Made by a program: the position numbers and the translations under genes
Source: Nostocales cyanobacterium Centralia_MAG_434
GTDB lineage: Bacteria > Cyanobacteriota > Cyanobacteriia > Cyanobacteriales > Nostocaceae
Reading direction: 5' to 3'
Assembly: GCA_021324415.1 (NCBI GenBank)
Contig: JAJPJF010000328.1
Coordinates: 1 to 36,186, forward strand
DNA length: 36,186 nucleotides
Notes under the pieces: generated by a model
Seen by the model: the letters and a program-made list of their open reading frames with translations, nothing else
Database searches by the model: none
Told to the model about the DNA's origin: nothing
In this document: piece after piece, positions 16,487 to 24,467 of the stretch
Numbering within the stretch: the first letter of the stretch is position 1
Layout: every line of letters begins with the position of its first letter

Positions 16487-16605
16487 GGAGCAGAGGAAGG
16501 GAAGGAGGACAAGGAGGACAAGGAGGACAAGGAGGACAAGGAGGACAAGGAGGACGAGGGAGGAGGACAAGGGGGATAAGGGGGACAAGGAGGACAAGGG
16601 AAGGG
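16487..16605 (+). repeat. Nonamer tandem array (ACAAGGAGG) between two HtrA-type genes
   Basis: After GGGGAGCAG-like leader sequence, a 9-base unit ACAAGGAGG is repeated about five times almost perfectly (16507-16551), followed by variants such as ACAAGGGGG to 16600. It fills the whole gap between the two genes. Every unit looks like a ribosome binding core (AAGGAGG), so the array may affect initiation at ATG 16609. Related arrays are at 24313-24391 and, in frame, at 33063-33128. Confidence 0.85.
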
Positions 16606-16608
16606 GGA

Positions 16609-17181
16609 ATGAATAGTACAACATTTGCTGAGATAACTCATGAATTAGCGTTGGTTGCAGAACGACTATGCAAAAGTACGGTTAGGGTGCGATCACAAAA
16701 TTGGGGTGGTGGTTCGGGTGTTATCTGGCAACCTGATGGATTGATTATCACTAATGCTCATGTTGCTATTAGCAACACAGTAGTTGTCGAATTATGGGAT
16801 GGAAGAATATTGAATGCAGTGCGTACACATTTTGATCCACAGCGAGATTTAGCAGCGTTACAAATTAGTGCAACTGACTTACCATCTGCAACTGTTGGTA
16901 ATGCTCATGCATTGAGAGTGGGTGAATTTGTCTTGGCTGTGGGAAATCCTGACCTTGTTCAGGGTGCTGTCACAACTGGAATTATTCACACCAATCATCA
17001 GAATGCAGTGATAGCTGATATTTGCCTGTTTCCTGGCAATTCTGGTGGTCCACTTGCTGACTGCTGTGGTCGAGTGATCGGAATCAATACCATGATTGCT
17101 TATGGTTTAGCTGTGGCAATCCCAAGCTTTGCCGTAGAGCATTTTTTAAGTGGTAGTGGTGATATTGCTGAGGCTGCATGA
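16609..17181 (+). CDS. Trypsin-like serine protease, HtrA fold without PDZ
   Basis: 190 residues with a complete catalytic triad: His51 in IITNAHVA, Asp80 in PQRDLAAL, Ser145 in FPGNSGGPL. It is only the protease domain; no PDZ follows, and there is no signal peptide or membrane segment, so a cytoplasmic location is expected. The upstream gene encodes a protease-dead HtrA with PDZ, from which a nonamer repeat separates it; the downstream regulator overlaps it by ATGA (17178-17181), so the three are one operon. Substrates are unknown. Oligomer formation with the dead partner would restore a PDZ function; this is inference. Confidence 0.9.
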   Translation: MNSTTFAEITHELALVAERLCKSTVRVRSQNWGGGSGVIWQPDGLIITNAHVAISNTVVVELWDGRILNAVRTHFDPQRDLAALQISATDLPSATVGNAHALRVGEFVLAVGNPDLVQGAVTTGIIHTNHQNAVIADICLFPGNSGGPLADCCGRVIGINTMIAYGLAVAIPSFAVEHFLSGSGDIAEAA

Positions 17182-17861
17182 TTCAGGTACTGCTAGTTGC
17201 TACTTCTCCATTAATGCGAGCAGGGTTGTTGGCTGTGCTAAAAACTAATTCTGAATTCTCTTTAGTCAGCAGTAATGCATCAGATTTAGATGCACTCGCC
17301 ACGGAAATTGAGCAATTACAACCTGATATTGTGCTGCTAGTTTCAATCCTGAGTAAAGATTCGGACTTCTTAACCAATAAATCTAACGACGAATCTTTTT
17401 GGGATAAATTGCTTGTCTTACAACAGCAGCAAAACTCATCTGCAATTATCGTTATTACTGACCAACTTGACAGCATCGATATAGAGGCAGCGCTACATTC
17501 TGGTGTCAGGGGAATTTTACCCCAAATGAGTACAGAGTCAGAAATTTTGGCTGCTATTAAAGCAGTAGATTCGGGACTTACCGTATTGCATCCAGATGTT
17601 GTCGAGTATTTCCTTTCTCTCAAAGAGTTGAGTCTGCGTGAAAAGGTGTTAACCAATCCTGTCCAAGTTTTAACACCTCGTGAAATAGAGGTTTTGCAGA
17701 TGTTAGGGTCTGGGTTGGGTAATAAGGCGATCGCTAAACGCCTCAATATCTCTGAGCATACTGTTAAGTTTCATCTTTCATCGATCTTTCAAAAGCTAGA
17801 TGTTTCTGGACGTACAGAGGCTGTGACTGTTGGTGTGAGGCTAGGGTTAATTATGTTGTGA
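17178..17861 (+). CDS. LuxR/NarL-family regulator with degenerate receiver
   Basis: 227 residues: a receiver-like domain (1-130) and a LuxR-type helix-turn-helix (about 163-225; LTPREIEVLQMLGSGLGNKA, ISEHTVKFHLSSIFQKLDV). The HTH is textbook. The receiver has lost its chemistry: the acidic pair is replaced by ATS in VLLVATSPLMR, the phosphoacceptor site is Val55 in DIVLLVSIL, and the Lys region reads GILPQMS. It should not be switched by phosphorylation. Overlap with the protease gene (ATGA) ties it to the protease pair; a role as regulator of that operon, or as a target controlled by proteolysis or binding, is plausible but unproven. Confidence 0.88.
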   Translation: MIQVLLVATSPLMRAGLLAVLKTNSEFSLVSSNASDLDALATEIEQLQPDIVLLVSILSKDSDFLTNKSNDESFWDKLLVLQQQQNSSAIIVITDQLDSIDIEAALHSGVRGILPQMSTESEILAAIKAVDSGLTVLHPDVVEYFLSLKELSLREKVLTNPVQVLTPREIEVLQMLGSGLGNKAIAKRLNISEHTVKFHLSSIFQKLDVSGRTEAVTVGVRLGLIML

Positions 17862-17979
17862 ACACCCACTCGTTAAAGGGGTAAAACAAGAGGAGAAGCT
17901 AGGAGGAATTAGACGCTAATTTCTGTACAATATGTAACGGAAATGGAAATCTGCAAACTTTTGAGAGTTAAGAAATCTT

Positions 17980-18435
17980 ATGAGGAACGCTGTGCAGGCT
18001 GTAATTGGTGGAATGATGGTTAGCTTTGGATTGCCGTTGCTAATTGCTCACGCACAACAGGTGTCTGACGCGCAAACTTCTGCTTTGGTAGAAGCACTAA
18101 GACAAGCAGCACCGCAAACAGGTTCCTCAAATGAGGGTTATTACAGTGAATGGAAAGTCAAACCAGAAACTCTCAAAGGCTGGTCAAAGTATTGTCTCAA
18201 ACAGCAACTTACTCCGCAACAGTTTCAAAACACTCCAATCGCACGCAAAGTCGTCTCATGCATTACACGTCGGGAGTTAGACAAGCAGCTGAAAGCTCAT
18301 AGTAATAATGAAACTGAGGCAGTACGTAGCGTTGCCTGTTGGTGGATGACTGGTGAATACATAGGCTGCAACAGTGGATTCAATGCTAATTATGTCCAAA
18401 AAGTGATCACCCTGTACAAGCAGCAGCGCTCCTAA
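17980..18435 (+). CDS. Secreted hypothetical protein, Cys-rich C-terminal half
   Basis: 151 residues. A signal peptide (AVIGGMMVSFGLPLLIAHAQ) is followed by a helical region with ALVEALRQAAPQTG and then a compact part with YYSEWKVKPETLKGWSKYCL, ARKVVSCITRRELDKQL and VACWWMTGEYIGCNSGFNAN. Four Cys (in KYC, VSC, VACW, IGCN) could form two disulfides in the periplasm or outside. It is a conserved-looking cyanobacterial hypothetical; I do not recognise a function. No clear ribosome site precedes ATG 17980. It lies 118 bases after the LuxR-type regulator and might be read through from that operon. Confidence 0.65.
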   Translation: MRNAVQAVIGGMMVSFGLPLLIAHAQQVSDAQTSALVEALRQAAPQTGSSNEGYYSEWKVKPETLKGWSKYCLKQQLTPQQFQNTPIARKVVSCITRRELDKQLKAHSNNETEAVRSVACWWMTGEYIGCNSGFNANYVQKVITLYKQQRS

Positions 18436-18500
18436 ATTTGCTGCTACTTTATATCACCGTATAACTGATTGTTGAGAGGATAGCAAAATACGGAATCACC

Positions 18501-18659
18501 CTACTCGCGAGTAGACTTTGTCACAGACAGTCCTCGAATGAGTTCGCGAATCACATCTGTTGCTGCTCTGCCTGTCTCATCGCAATAAGAGTCAAGTATC
18601 TTTGCTTCACTGGTTGCCAGGTTTACAGTCACTCGTTTAATTGCCCATTTCTTATTCAT
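18501..18659 (-). CDS. Small ribbon-helix-helix protein, 52 aa
   Basis: A short gene, too small for standard length cut-offs. The product reads MNKKWAIKRVTVNLATSEAK, then ILDSYCDETGRAATDVIREL, then IRGLSV and a short polar tail. A beta-strand with alternating residues (RVTVNLA) followed by helix-turn-helix (SEAKILDSYC, GRAATDVIREL) is the CopG/Arc pattern, so a dimeric DNA-binding protein is likely. Its stop codon lies in a perfect 14-bp palindrome, CTACTCGCGAGTAG (18501-18514), which could be an operator or part of a terminator. No toxin is adjacent, so an antitoxin role is not supported by context. Confidence 0.65.
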   Translation of the reverse strand: MNKKWAIKRVTVNLATSEAKILDSYCDETGRAATDVIRELIRGLSVTKSTRE

Positions 18660-18931
18660 AGTTCAGGATTTAGATCGCATGGTGTCAATATCAATTTTTA
18701 TTATACAACAAACCTAAAAAAAACATGTTACTATCTTAGATTACAGGCAAAAATTCATAAATAGTACCCAGAGAAAATACATAAATTTAATATATAGCTA
18801 TTAACAGACAGTTAATTTATCCACCAGAGTGAGTCTGGAGAAGTGCAAGTGTTCCAGGCGCTATTGTGCTGCGAAAAATGCCCCTTTATAGTATCGACAA
18901 CAGTGCTTTTGTTTTTCAGACCACATTTTCA

Positions 18932-19111
18932 TTAAGGTTGCTGTTGTTGTTTTTCAAGCAATTCCTCTAGTGTCTGGTTTTGTTTTGATGTACTTAGGCC
19001 AACGGCTATGATATACGCTAATTCTGCTGCTGATTGATATGCTAACTTAAGATTTGCCTTTTCTTGCTTGCTCATATGTTTGATGTGTGAGTAAGGATTA
19101 TCAATTAACAT
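18932..19111 (-). CDS. Small helical protein, 59 aa, unknown
   Basis: A minus-strand frame of 59 codons with an alternative start at the internal Met13. It reads HMSKQEKANLKLAYQSAAEL, then AYIIAVGLSTSKQNQTLEEL, and ends LLEKQQQQP. It looks helical, with a possible coiled-coil end. The protein-like pattern (alternating Lys/Glu, Ala-rich helix, no rare codons) makes it believable, but there is no homology I can name. It lies about 270 bases upstream of the RHH gene on the same strand. The remainder of 18660-19210 shows no other gene. Confidence 0.45.
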   Translation of the reverse strand: MLIDNPYSHIKHMSKQEKANLKLAYQSAAELAYIIAVGLSTSKQNQTLEELLEKQQQQP

Positions 19112-19212
19112 ACATAATACAAGAGAGGGTAGTCATGAAAGCTTCCTCCTATTGGGTCACCTGATCGGGTGAGCAAGCACTGCAAAAGGAAAGAAATCTG
19201 TATTTAATAGCA

Positions 19213-20364
19213 TCAGACTGCCAAAAAATCTTCCAATGGCGGTACATCAACCCAACTGGATGTAGTATGGGATGTATGGCACAAATCCATTAATAGCTGA
19301 GAGTAAACTCCTTCACGCAGAGATGGAACGATTGCCTCGCCTCGCTCAATTCCTTGCACCCATTGATCTATGACTCGGATAAAGGCAGAAATACGACCAT
19401 CAGCATAGTTCTTGGGAAAAAGTAACCGATTAGGAATTTCCACCTCAGTCAATGGTTTACCTGACTGAGACGACCAAACGCGAAAGCCGTGTATGTAATC
19501 TTTTTGATTTTCACTTCCTAGAACTAAAGTACCGCGATCGCCACAGATCTCTAGCCAATGAGTTCGCTGTGCATGAACCACTGCACTAATGGAAACTTGG
19601 CAAGGTGTTCCATCTGCTAGCTCTAGCATTATCATACAGGTGTCATCGCTATCGACTGGCTTTAGTTCCCCAGCCACAGGATCTGGTCTTTGATGAATCG
19701 CAGTACTCAAGTGAGCGCTGAGCTTGCGAACAGGACCAAATAACCAGTGGATATAATCAAAGGTGTGCGAACCTAAAGATCCTAATGCTCCGCCTCCTTG
19801 GTCTTTACGCGAATACCAACTCCAAGGACGTTCGGCATTAGCACGCGAAGAACCTAACCAATCAATTCTGATCAAGCGTTTCGAACCCACATAGTCTTGT
19901 GATAGGAGTTCGGCAACCAACTGCCATCCTGGTACAAAGCGAAATTCAAAATCTAAAGCTGCAATGACCCCCTGGAAGCGCGCTAGTTGGTACAGTTCTT
20001 TTGCTTGAGATACATTCAAAGTTGTGGGTTTTTCCAGTAGCAAATGTTTGCCTGCTTCCAATACTGTTTTCGCCATCTCATAGTGCAAAAATGGTGGCGT
20101 AGCAATGCTAACTGCTTGTACTTCCGATAACTTCACAATGTCTGTGATGGTATTACAGGCGTTTGGAATATTGTGGGATTTTGCGATCGCCTTAGCTTGG
20201 TCTATATTCCTGTGATACACAGCAACAACCTGCGTCCCAGGATAAGCTTGAAATCCTGGTATATGAACTTTTTGTCCAAACCCTGTACCCACCACTGCTA
20301 CTCCCAGCGGCGGTTGATTGGATGGCTTGTCAACAGAGAATGTATTTGTGGTTATAGAAGGCAT
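19213..20364 (-). CDS. Gfo/Idh/MocA-family oxidoreductase
   Basis: 383 residues: an NAD(P)-dependent sugar or inositol-type dehydrogenase fold. The Rossmann motif GVAVVGTGFGQKVHIPGF lies at about 22-39, EKPTTL (the conserved EKP loop) near 115-120, and the C-terminal part shows WLGSSRANAERPWSWYSRKD and GGALGSLGSHTFDYIHWLFG, where Lys and His are the usual catalytic residues. No signal peptide, so cytoplasmic. The gene stands alone on the minus strand with no sugar-pathway neighbour, so the substrate cannot be inferred. The start at 20364 gives a 16-residue lead before the Rossmann strand; MPSITTNTF matches no extra domain. Confidence 0.9.
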   Translation of the reverse strand: MPSITTNTFSVDKPSNQPPLGVAVVGTGFGQKVHIPGFQAYPGTQVVAVYHRNIDQAKAIAKSHNIPNACNTITDIVKLSEVQAVSIATPPFLHYEMAKTVLEAGKHLLLEKPTTLNVSQAKELYQLARFQGVIAALDFEFRFVPGWQLVAELLSQDYVGSKRLIRIDWLGSSRANAERPWSWYSRKDQGGGALGSLGSHTFDYIHWLFGPVRKLSAHLSTAIHQRPDPVAGELKPVDSDDTCMIMLELADGTPCQVSISAVVHAQRTHWLEICGDRGTLVLGSENQKDYIHGFRVWSSQSGKPLTEVEIPNRLLFPKNYADGRISAFIRVIDQWVQGIERGEAIVPSLREGVYSQLLMDLCHTSHTTSSWVDVPPLEDFLAV

Positions 20365-20515
20365 AACGCCGATCTTATCATTTGTCCGAAACCTATGCTA
20401 GTTTCAAATCATTTGACGCCCAAAATCAATTTACAGACCTCCTGACAAAAGGAACACAACAGTGTACAGTAGTGTCGAGTAGTTAAACCATGTACACAAC
20501 TTTTAGCAACCATCT

Positions 20516-20755
20516 ATGGATAGAAAAACTAAAAAACTTTTACTGCTTGTTATATCTTGTAGTGTAACTGGTGTCATTTTAGGAGGTACCACCAGCTGGG
20601 CCCAAAGTAATATGTGCTTGCAAGCTAGTAAAGTTACAAATGAATGCTTAAAACAAGACTCCATAGTTAAGACTATAGAGGGAATGAGTACTGGGTTATT
20701 AGCAGGAGCTGGGGCAGCTTTCGGTGCAGCATGGCAACTTCGCCGTCAGGATTAA
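20516..20755 (+). CDS. Small protein with two hydrophobic segments, unknown
   Basis: 79 residues. An N-terminal hydrophobic segment (LLLLVISCSVTGVILGGTTS) ends in SWAQ, either a signal peptide or an anchor. A second Gly/Ala-rich segment (GLLAGAGAAFGAAWQLRRQD) resembles a glycine-zipper helix at the C-terminus. Two Cys lie between (NMCLQ and NECLK). It is probably a membrane or exported protein. It is followed by a terminator hairpin and is not linked to the divergent oxidoreductase gene. Confidence 0.55.
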   Translation: MDRKTKKLLLLVISCSVTGVILGGTTSWAQSNMCLQASKVTNECLKQDSIVKTIEGMSTGLLAGAGAAFGAAWQLRRQD

Positions 20756-20761
20756 AGAACA

Positions 20762-20786
20762 ATGAGCCAGGTTCAGCTTGGCTCAT
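20762..20786 (+). terminator. Hairpin after the small membrane protein gene
   Basis: ATGAGCCA (20762-20769) and TGGCTCAT (20779-20786) form an 8-bp stem with a 9-base loop starting 6 bases after the stop. A TTTT at 20796 is the nearest T-run. Confidence 0.55.
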
Positions 20787-20900
20787 GATTGTGCGTTTTC
20801 GGCTTTGATTCTTTGATAAATAAGCCTAAAGGCTGAGATTTTGTCTTTAAAAGAACCTTACGATAAATAAAGAATTTATTAATATTTGGGATGACAAACT

Positions 20901-21395
20901 GTGAACAAGTTAGCGATCCTAGCCTTGTCTCTACTCACATGTCTTGTCTTATCTCCGGTGGGTGAAGCTGGTACTACCCAGACTTCTGCGAAGCATGGTG
21001 TGAAAATGTCCTCATTTAGCTTAAGTTCTCAAAAATGGAAAAATCGGGTGTTACTTGTCTTTGCACCTTCTTCTTCTCATCGTACTTATCAGCAACAGAT
21101 GCAACTATTTGAACAACACCAACGAGATTTTGCCAACCGCGATTTGGTTCTTGTTCAGGTTTTAGCACAAGGTCCTAGTTATGCTAACGGAGAGCCAATA
21201 GACTCCTCTACTGTTGCTCATTTGCGCGATCGCTTTGGTGTGAGCAAAGAAGATTTTCGTGTTGTTCTAGTAGGCAAAGATGGGGGCACAAAGCGTAGTG
21301 ATAGTAGTCCTGTGAAGGCAAATACTATTTTCGGTGAAATTGATGCTATGCCCATGCGCCAGCAAGAAATGCGGGAGCGAAGCAATCAGCACTAA
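20901..21395 (+). CDS. DUF4174-domain exported protein
   Basis: 164 residues from a GTG start. The N-terminus LAILALSLLTCLVLSPVGEA is a signal peptide. The mature protein has SSQKWKNRVLLVFAPSSSH, RTYQQQMQLFEQHQRDFANR, LVLVQVLAQG and a thioredoxin-like FRVVLVGKDGGTKRSDSSPV. This is the layout of DUF4174, a small exported thioredoxin-fold-like family without CxxC; a redox function is not evident because no Cys pair remains. An ATG at 20891 is out of frame and gives only 24 codons, so the GTG is preferred. Confidence 0.75.
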   Translation: MNKLAILALSLLTCLVLSPVGEAGTTQTSAKHGVKMSSFSLSSQKWKNRVLLVFAPSSSHRTYQQQMQLFEQHQRDFANRDLVLVQVLAQGPSYANGEPIDSSTVAHLRDRFGVSKEDFRVVLVGKDGGTKRSDSSPVKANTIFGEIDAMPMRQQEMRERSNQH

Positions 21396-21531
21396 GGCAA
21401 AAATAGATGTAGCAGGGTCACAGAAACATAAAAAATAAATAGCTAATCTTAAAAAAATATTAAGTATACTTACTCATCTAGCTAAAGGGGGAGTTAGGAA
21501 GCTCGAGGCTTGTGAAACTCTAAATGAAAGC

Positions 21532-21774
21532 ATGAAATTTTCACTGCCATCCGAGGAGTGTTGTTTGTCCATGATCAGCCATGACATAAAGCGTCCACCA
21601 ACCCCATGGAAAAAGAATAAGAATGTCACTGAACTTCAACAGGCTCGTTTATCTCAACTTATTGAATGGTGCAAGATTGTTCAGCGTTCTTTAGACGATG
21701 GACAGATACAAGATGCAAGGATTTTTCTTGCAGAAGCCATATATGAAGCAGAGAAGCCGCTTTCACAAGATTGA
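21532..21774 (+). CDS. Small hypothetical protein, helical
   Basis: 80 residues from ATG 21532, or 67 from ATG 21571, which is preceded by GAGGAG (21553-21558). The conserved-looking part is PPTPWKKNKNVTELQQARLS, QLIEWCKIVQRSLDDGQIQD and ARIFLAEAIYEAEKPLSQD, two amphipathic helices with no membrane segment. I do not recognise it. A hairpin terminator follows 15 bases after the stop. The shorter form may be the real one. Confidence 0.55.
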   Translation: MKFSLPSEECCLSMISHDIKRPPTPWKKNKNVTELQQARLSQLIEWCKIVQRSLDDGQIQDARIFLAEAIYEAEKPLSQD

Positions 21775-21788
21775 GCTTCCTAAATGTT

Positions 21789-21821
21789 GACGATCCTACT
21801 CTTTTTGAGAGTAAGATCGTC
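21789..21821 (+). terminator. Hairpin terminator
   Basis: GACGATC (21789-21795) pairs with GATCGTC (21815-21821), and inside it ACTCT with AGAGT around TTTTTG-like loop sequence, shortly after the stop of the small hypothetical gene. Confidence 0.65.
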
Positions 21822-21928
21822 ATTCTATTCCTATTTCCTCCCAAGGGAATAAAAGAAACGATACGACACTAACTTAGCTAGTATTAAATTTAACTATTGA
21901 AAAGTTCCGTAAAAACCTAAAAAGATTT

Positions 21929-22030
21929 ATAGCAATTCTCAATTACTCGTGAACAACGAGAATCGTGGTTTCTTGAAGAAACCGCGATGCTGAGACTTTA
22001 TATTTGTACAACTCGTCTAGAATTGCTATA
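21929..22030. repeat. Branched inverted-repeat element, MITE-like
   Basis: TATAGCAATTCT (21929-21940) and AGAATTGCTATA (22019-22030) are exact 12-base inverted ends of a 102-bp element. Inside lie CTCGTGAACAACGAG (with 4-base CTCG/CGAG arms) and GGTTTCTTGAAGAAACC (21967-21983), a near-perfect hairpin. The design of terminal repeats with internal hairpins is that of small non-autonomous elements of cyanobacteria. A target-site duplication could only be TA and is not decisive. Confidence 0.6.
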
Positions 22031-22129
22031 GAACATTTTCAAGACAGTAACGTCTGACAATAGAGTAACTGACATCTGGAGAATCCCAGATAGTTATCAG
22101 GTATACACTAAAAATACGGTGTACCTATA

Positions 22130-22159
22130 AAGGGTAGTGTGCCAAGATGCACTACCCTT
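22130..22159 (+). terminator. Strong hairpin upstream of the FAD oxidoreductase
   Basis: AAGGGTAGTG (22130-22139) pairs exactly with CACTACCCTT (22150-22159) over a 10-base loop, with GTTTC following. It lies about 85 bases before ATG 22243, so it could end a short upstream transcript or act in the leader. Confidence 0.5.
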
Positions 22160-22242
22160 GTTTCATCATCCCCAACCTCTTTGTTCTTCTTTAGGTGAAC
22201 ATTAGGGTGGAAAACTGGAGTTGAACGGAACTTTGCTTAATT

Positions 22243-24285
22243 ATGAAGCGTAAACGTGTAAAGGCTGGTCATCAGACATCTCTCATTAGTCTGTTTCTCA
22301 TCTCAACTTTTCTCTCACCTTTCTCTGTGATTGCTGCACCACCAAGAACTGCTGATAAAACAGTAAATTGTGATCTCCTCGTCGTAGGTGGTGGACTTTC
22401 TGGTGTAGCTACTGCTTACGAAGCTTTACTGGCAGGAGAAACTGTTTGCCTAACAGAAATTACGGACTGGTTAGGGGGACAAATTTCCTCTCAGGGAACA
22501 TCTGCATTAGACGAACGACCGACCCAGAGATCGCGTCTATTTTACTCTCGTGGTTACTTAGAATTGCGCCAACGGCTTCAGAAAAAGTACGGCAAACTCA
22601 ATCCTGGCAATTGCTGGGTGAGTGAGTCTTGCTTTTTGCCTCGTGATGGTCATGCAATTTTGACTTCTATGCTTAAAGATGCTGCAAGTCGAGGCAAAGG
22701 TAAGTTGGAATTTTTTCCAAACACAGTCATTAAAGAATTAGAAAAAAGTGCCGACGGCAAACTCATCAATAGTGCGATCGCTATCCAACACCAACCCGCC
22801 AATGGTGCGCCACCCCTCAACACTTTTCCGTTATCTCAAACAATTGAAGATACCTATAGCTACCAGAATTCTCCTCGGTTTACCAAAACTATTATTAGCT
22901 TTGTTCCCAAACAATCTCAAACCAAAGCCAATAGTAATGCACCTAAATGGTATGTCATAGACACCAGTGAAACCGGAGAAATTATTGCTCTTGCTGATGT
23001 CCCTTACCGCCTTGGGGTTGATGGAATCTCCTACTTAGAGCCTTCCTCTTCTAGTCCTACCAACGACCCTTATTGTACTCAGGGCTTTACTTACACTTTT
23101 GCCATGGAGGCTACTAAGGAGCCCCAAACGGCTACAATGCCCTCATTTTATCCAGAGTATGCGCCATATTATAGTTATGAATTGAAGAGACTGGCAAGCT
23201 TCCCCCTAGTTTTCACCTACCGCCGAATCTGGAATTCCCGACAAGGGAAACCAATGGAATTCGGTGGACTCAAGTTTACTTCTCCCGAGCCAGGAGACAT
23301 TTCTATGCAAAACTGGACTTGGGGTAACGATTACCGTCCGGGAACCTCAGCTGATAACCTAGTTTACACTCGTCAACAACTAGAAGCTACTGGGCAGTTA
23401 AAACCTGGAGGTTGGATGGGTGGACTGCGAGTAGAAAGCCTACGCAAAGCTGAAGAAAATGCTTTAGGCTACTTTTATTGGCTTTTTGCGGGGACGACCG
23501 ATTCCCAATTAGGAGACGGTGTAAAGCAACCGCAACCTAATATCCGGTTTTTATCTGGTCTCAATTCCCCAATGGGAACAGTACATGGCTTGTCGAAATA
23601 TCCTTACATGCGGGAAGCACGACGTGTCATAGGACGTCCAAGTTGGGGTGCATCTAAAGGCTTTTCCATCTGGGAAATTGATATTTCCCGACGCGATTAC
23701 AACGATGAGTATTACCGCAAAACTCTCTCTCCAGATGAATATCGTCGCCTAAAAGCTGCATTAGCTGGGTTGGAAGCAACATCAGTCATCTCAGGTCAGA
23801 AGAGTCCAGAGAAAACAGCACGGCGGACACGTTCTACCATTTTCCCTGATGCTGTGGGCATTGGTCACTACGCTATAGACTTCCATCCTTGTATGACAAA
23901 TAGCCCTCCAGAAGCACCCGGTAACACAGCACGTGAGGGTGAAAAACGCGGTGCTGGACAAGCATACCCTTTTCAAATTGCACTCAGGGCAATGATTCCT
24001 CAGCAAATCGATAACCTACTAGTAGGCGGTAAAAGCATAGCTACCAGTCACATTGCTGCAGCTGCTTATAGAGTACACTCCTTTGAGTGGTCGGCTGGTG
24101 CAGCCGCAGGAACAACAGCGGCATTCGCTTTAAAAAATGGGATCGCACCCTACCAACTAGTAGATAACTTACCCAATCAAGAACCGCAATTAGAAACCCT
24201 CAAACGACTTTTAGAGAGCAACGGCAACCCGACGGCCTTCCCCGATACCTCGATATTTAACGAAAATTGGGAAGGATGGAAGTAA
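22243..24285 (+). CDS. Exported FAD-dependent oxidoreductase
   Basis: 680 residues. A Sec signal peptide covers about 1-30 (SLISLFLISTFLSPFSVIAA). The dinucleotide-binding motif LLVVGGGLSGVATAYEALLA follows near 46-65, then WLGGQISSQGTSALDERP, the pattern of the FAD_oxidored family. The last part holds GVGIGHYAIDFHP-like AVGIGHYAIDFHPC, then IDNLLVGGKSIATSHIAAAA, the FAD C-terminal motif. Related proteins act on unknown small molecules outside the cytoplasm. It is alone: a hairpin precedes it and a nonamer repeat follows. The substrate cannot be told. Confidence 0.88.
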   Translation: MKRKRVKAGHQTSLISLFLISTFLSPFSVIAAPPRTADKTVNCDLLVVGGGLSGVATAYEALLAGETVCLTEITDWLGGQISSQGTSALDERPTQRSRLFYSRGYLELRQRLQKKYGKLNPGNCWVSESCFLPRDGHAILTSMLKDAASRGKGKLEFFPNTVIKELEKSADGKLINSAIAIQHQPANGAPPLNTFPLSQTIEDTYSYQNSPRFTKTIISFVPKQSQTKANSNAPKWYVIDTSETGEIIALADVPYRLGVDGISYLEPSSSSPTNDPYCTQGFTYTFAMEATKEPQTATMPSFYPEYAPYYSYELKRLASFPLVFTYRRIWNSRQGKPMEFGGLKFTSPEPGDISMQNWTWGNDYRPGTSADNLVYTRQQLEATGQLKPGGWMGGLRVESLRKAEENALGYFYWLFAGTTDSQLGDGVKQPQPNIRFLSGLNSPMGTVHGLSKYPYMREARRVIGRPSWGASKGFSIWEIDISRRDYNDEYYRKTLSPDEYRRLKAALAGLEATSVISGQKSPEKTARRTRSTIFPDAVGIGHYAIDFHPCMTNSPPEAPGNTAREGEKRGAGQAYPFQIALRAMIPQQIDNLLVGGKSIATSHIAAAAYRVHSFEWSAGAAAGTTAAFALKNGIAPYQLVDNLPNQEPQLETLKRLLESNGNPTAFPDTSIFNENWEGWK

Positions 24286-24312
24286 TAACGGTGATAGTTG
24301 CTAGTTGTTAGG

Positions 24313-24391
24313 AGAAAAGGGGGGGAGCAGGGGAGAGAGGGGGACAAGGGAGGCAAGGGAGACAAGGGAGACAAGGGAGACAAGGGAGAGA
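24313..24391 (+). repeat. Nonamer tandem array (GGGAGACAA) downstream of the FAD gene
   Basis: Sequence like GGGGGGAGCAGGGGAGAG leads into at least four copies of a 9-base unit (ACAAGGGAG / GGGAGACAA) up to 24391. The unit differs from that at 16507 by one base. It is on the same strand and in a convergent gap between the FAD oxidoreductase and dps. The CATGTCCTCCATGTCCCCC stretch at about 24407 is a second, shorter repeat. Confidence 0.8.
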
Positions 24392-24467
24392 AAAGATAAA
24401 TGCCTCCATGTCCTCCATGTCCCCCATGTCTTTCTCGTCCTCTCACTCCTACGCCTAGAATCTTGGG

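Noticed and set aside
17183-17746. Long minus-strand frame (187 codons) opposite the LuxR-type gene
   Set aside because: It is fully nested in a well-supported coding gene on the other strand and is Ser/Thr/Ile-rich in shadow fashion.
18436-19210. Toxin-antitoxin pair from the RHH gene and the 59-aa gene
   Set aside because: The genes are about 270 bases apart and the second has no toxin-like motif; a typical pair would overlap or abut.
22130-22159. Riboswitch-like leader before the FAD oxidoreductase
   Set aside because: Only one simple hairpin is present, with no conserved aptamer core that I can recognise.
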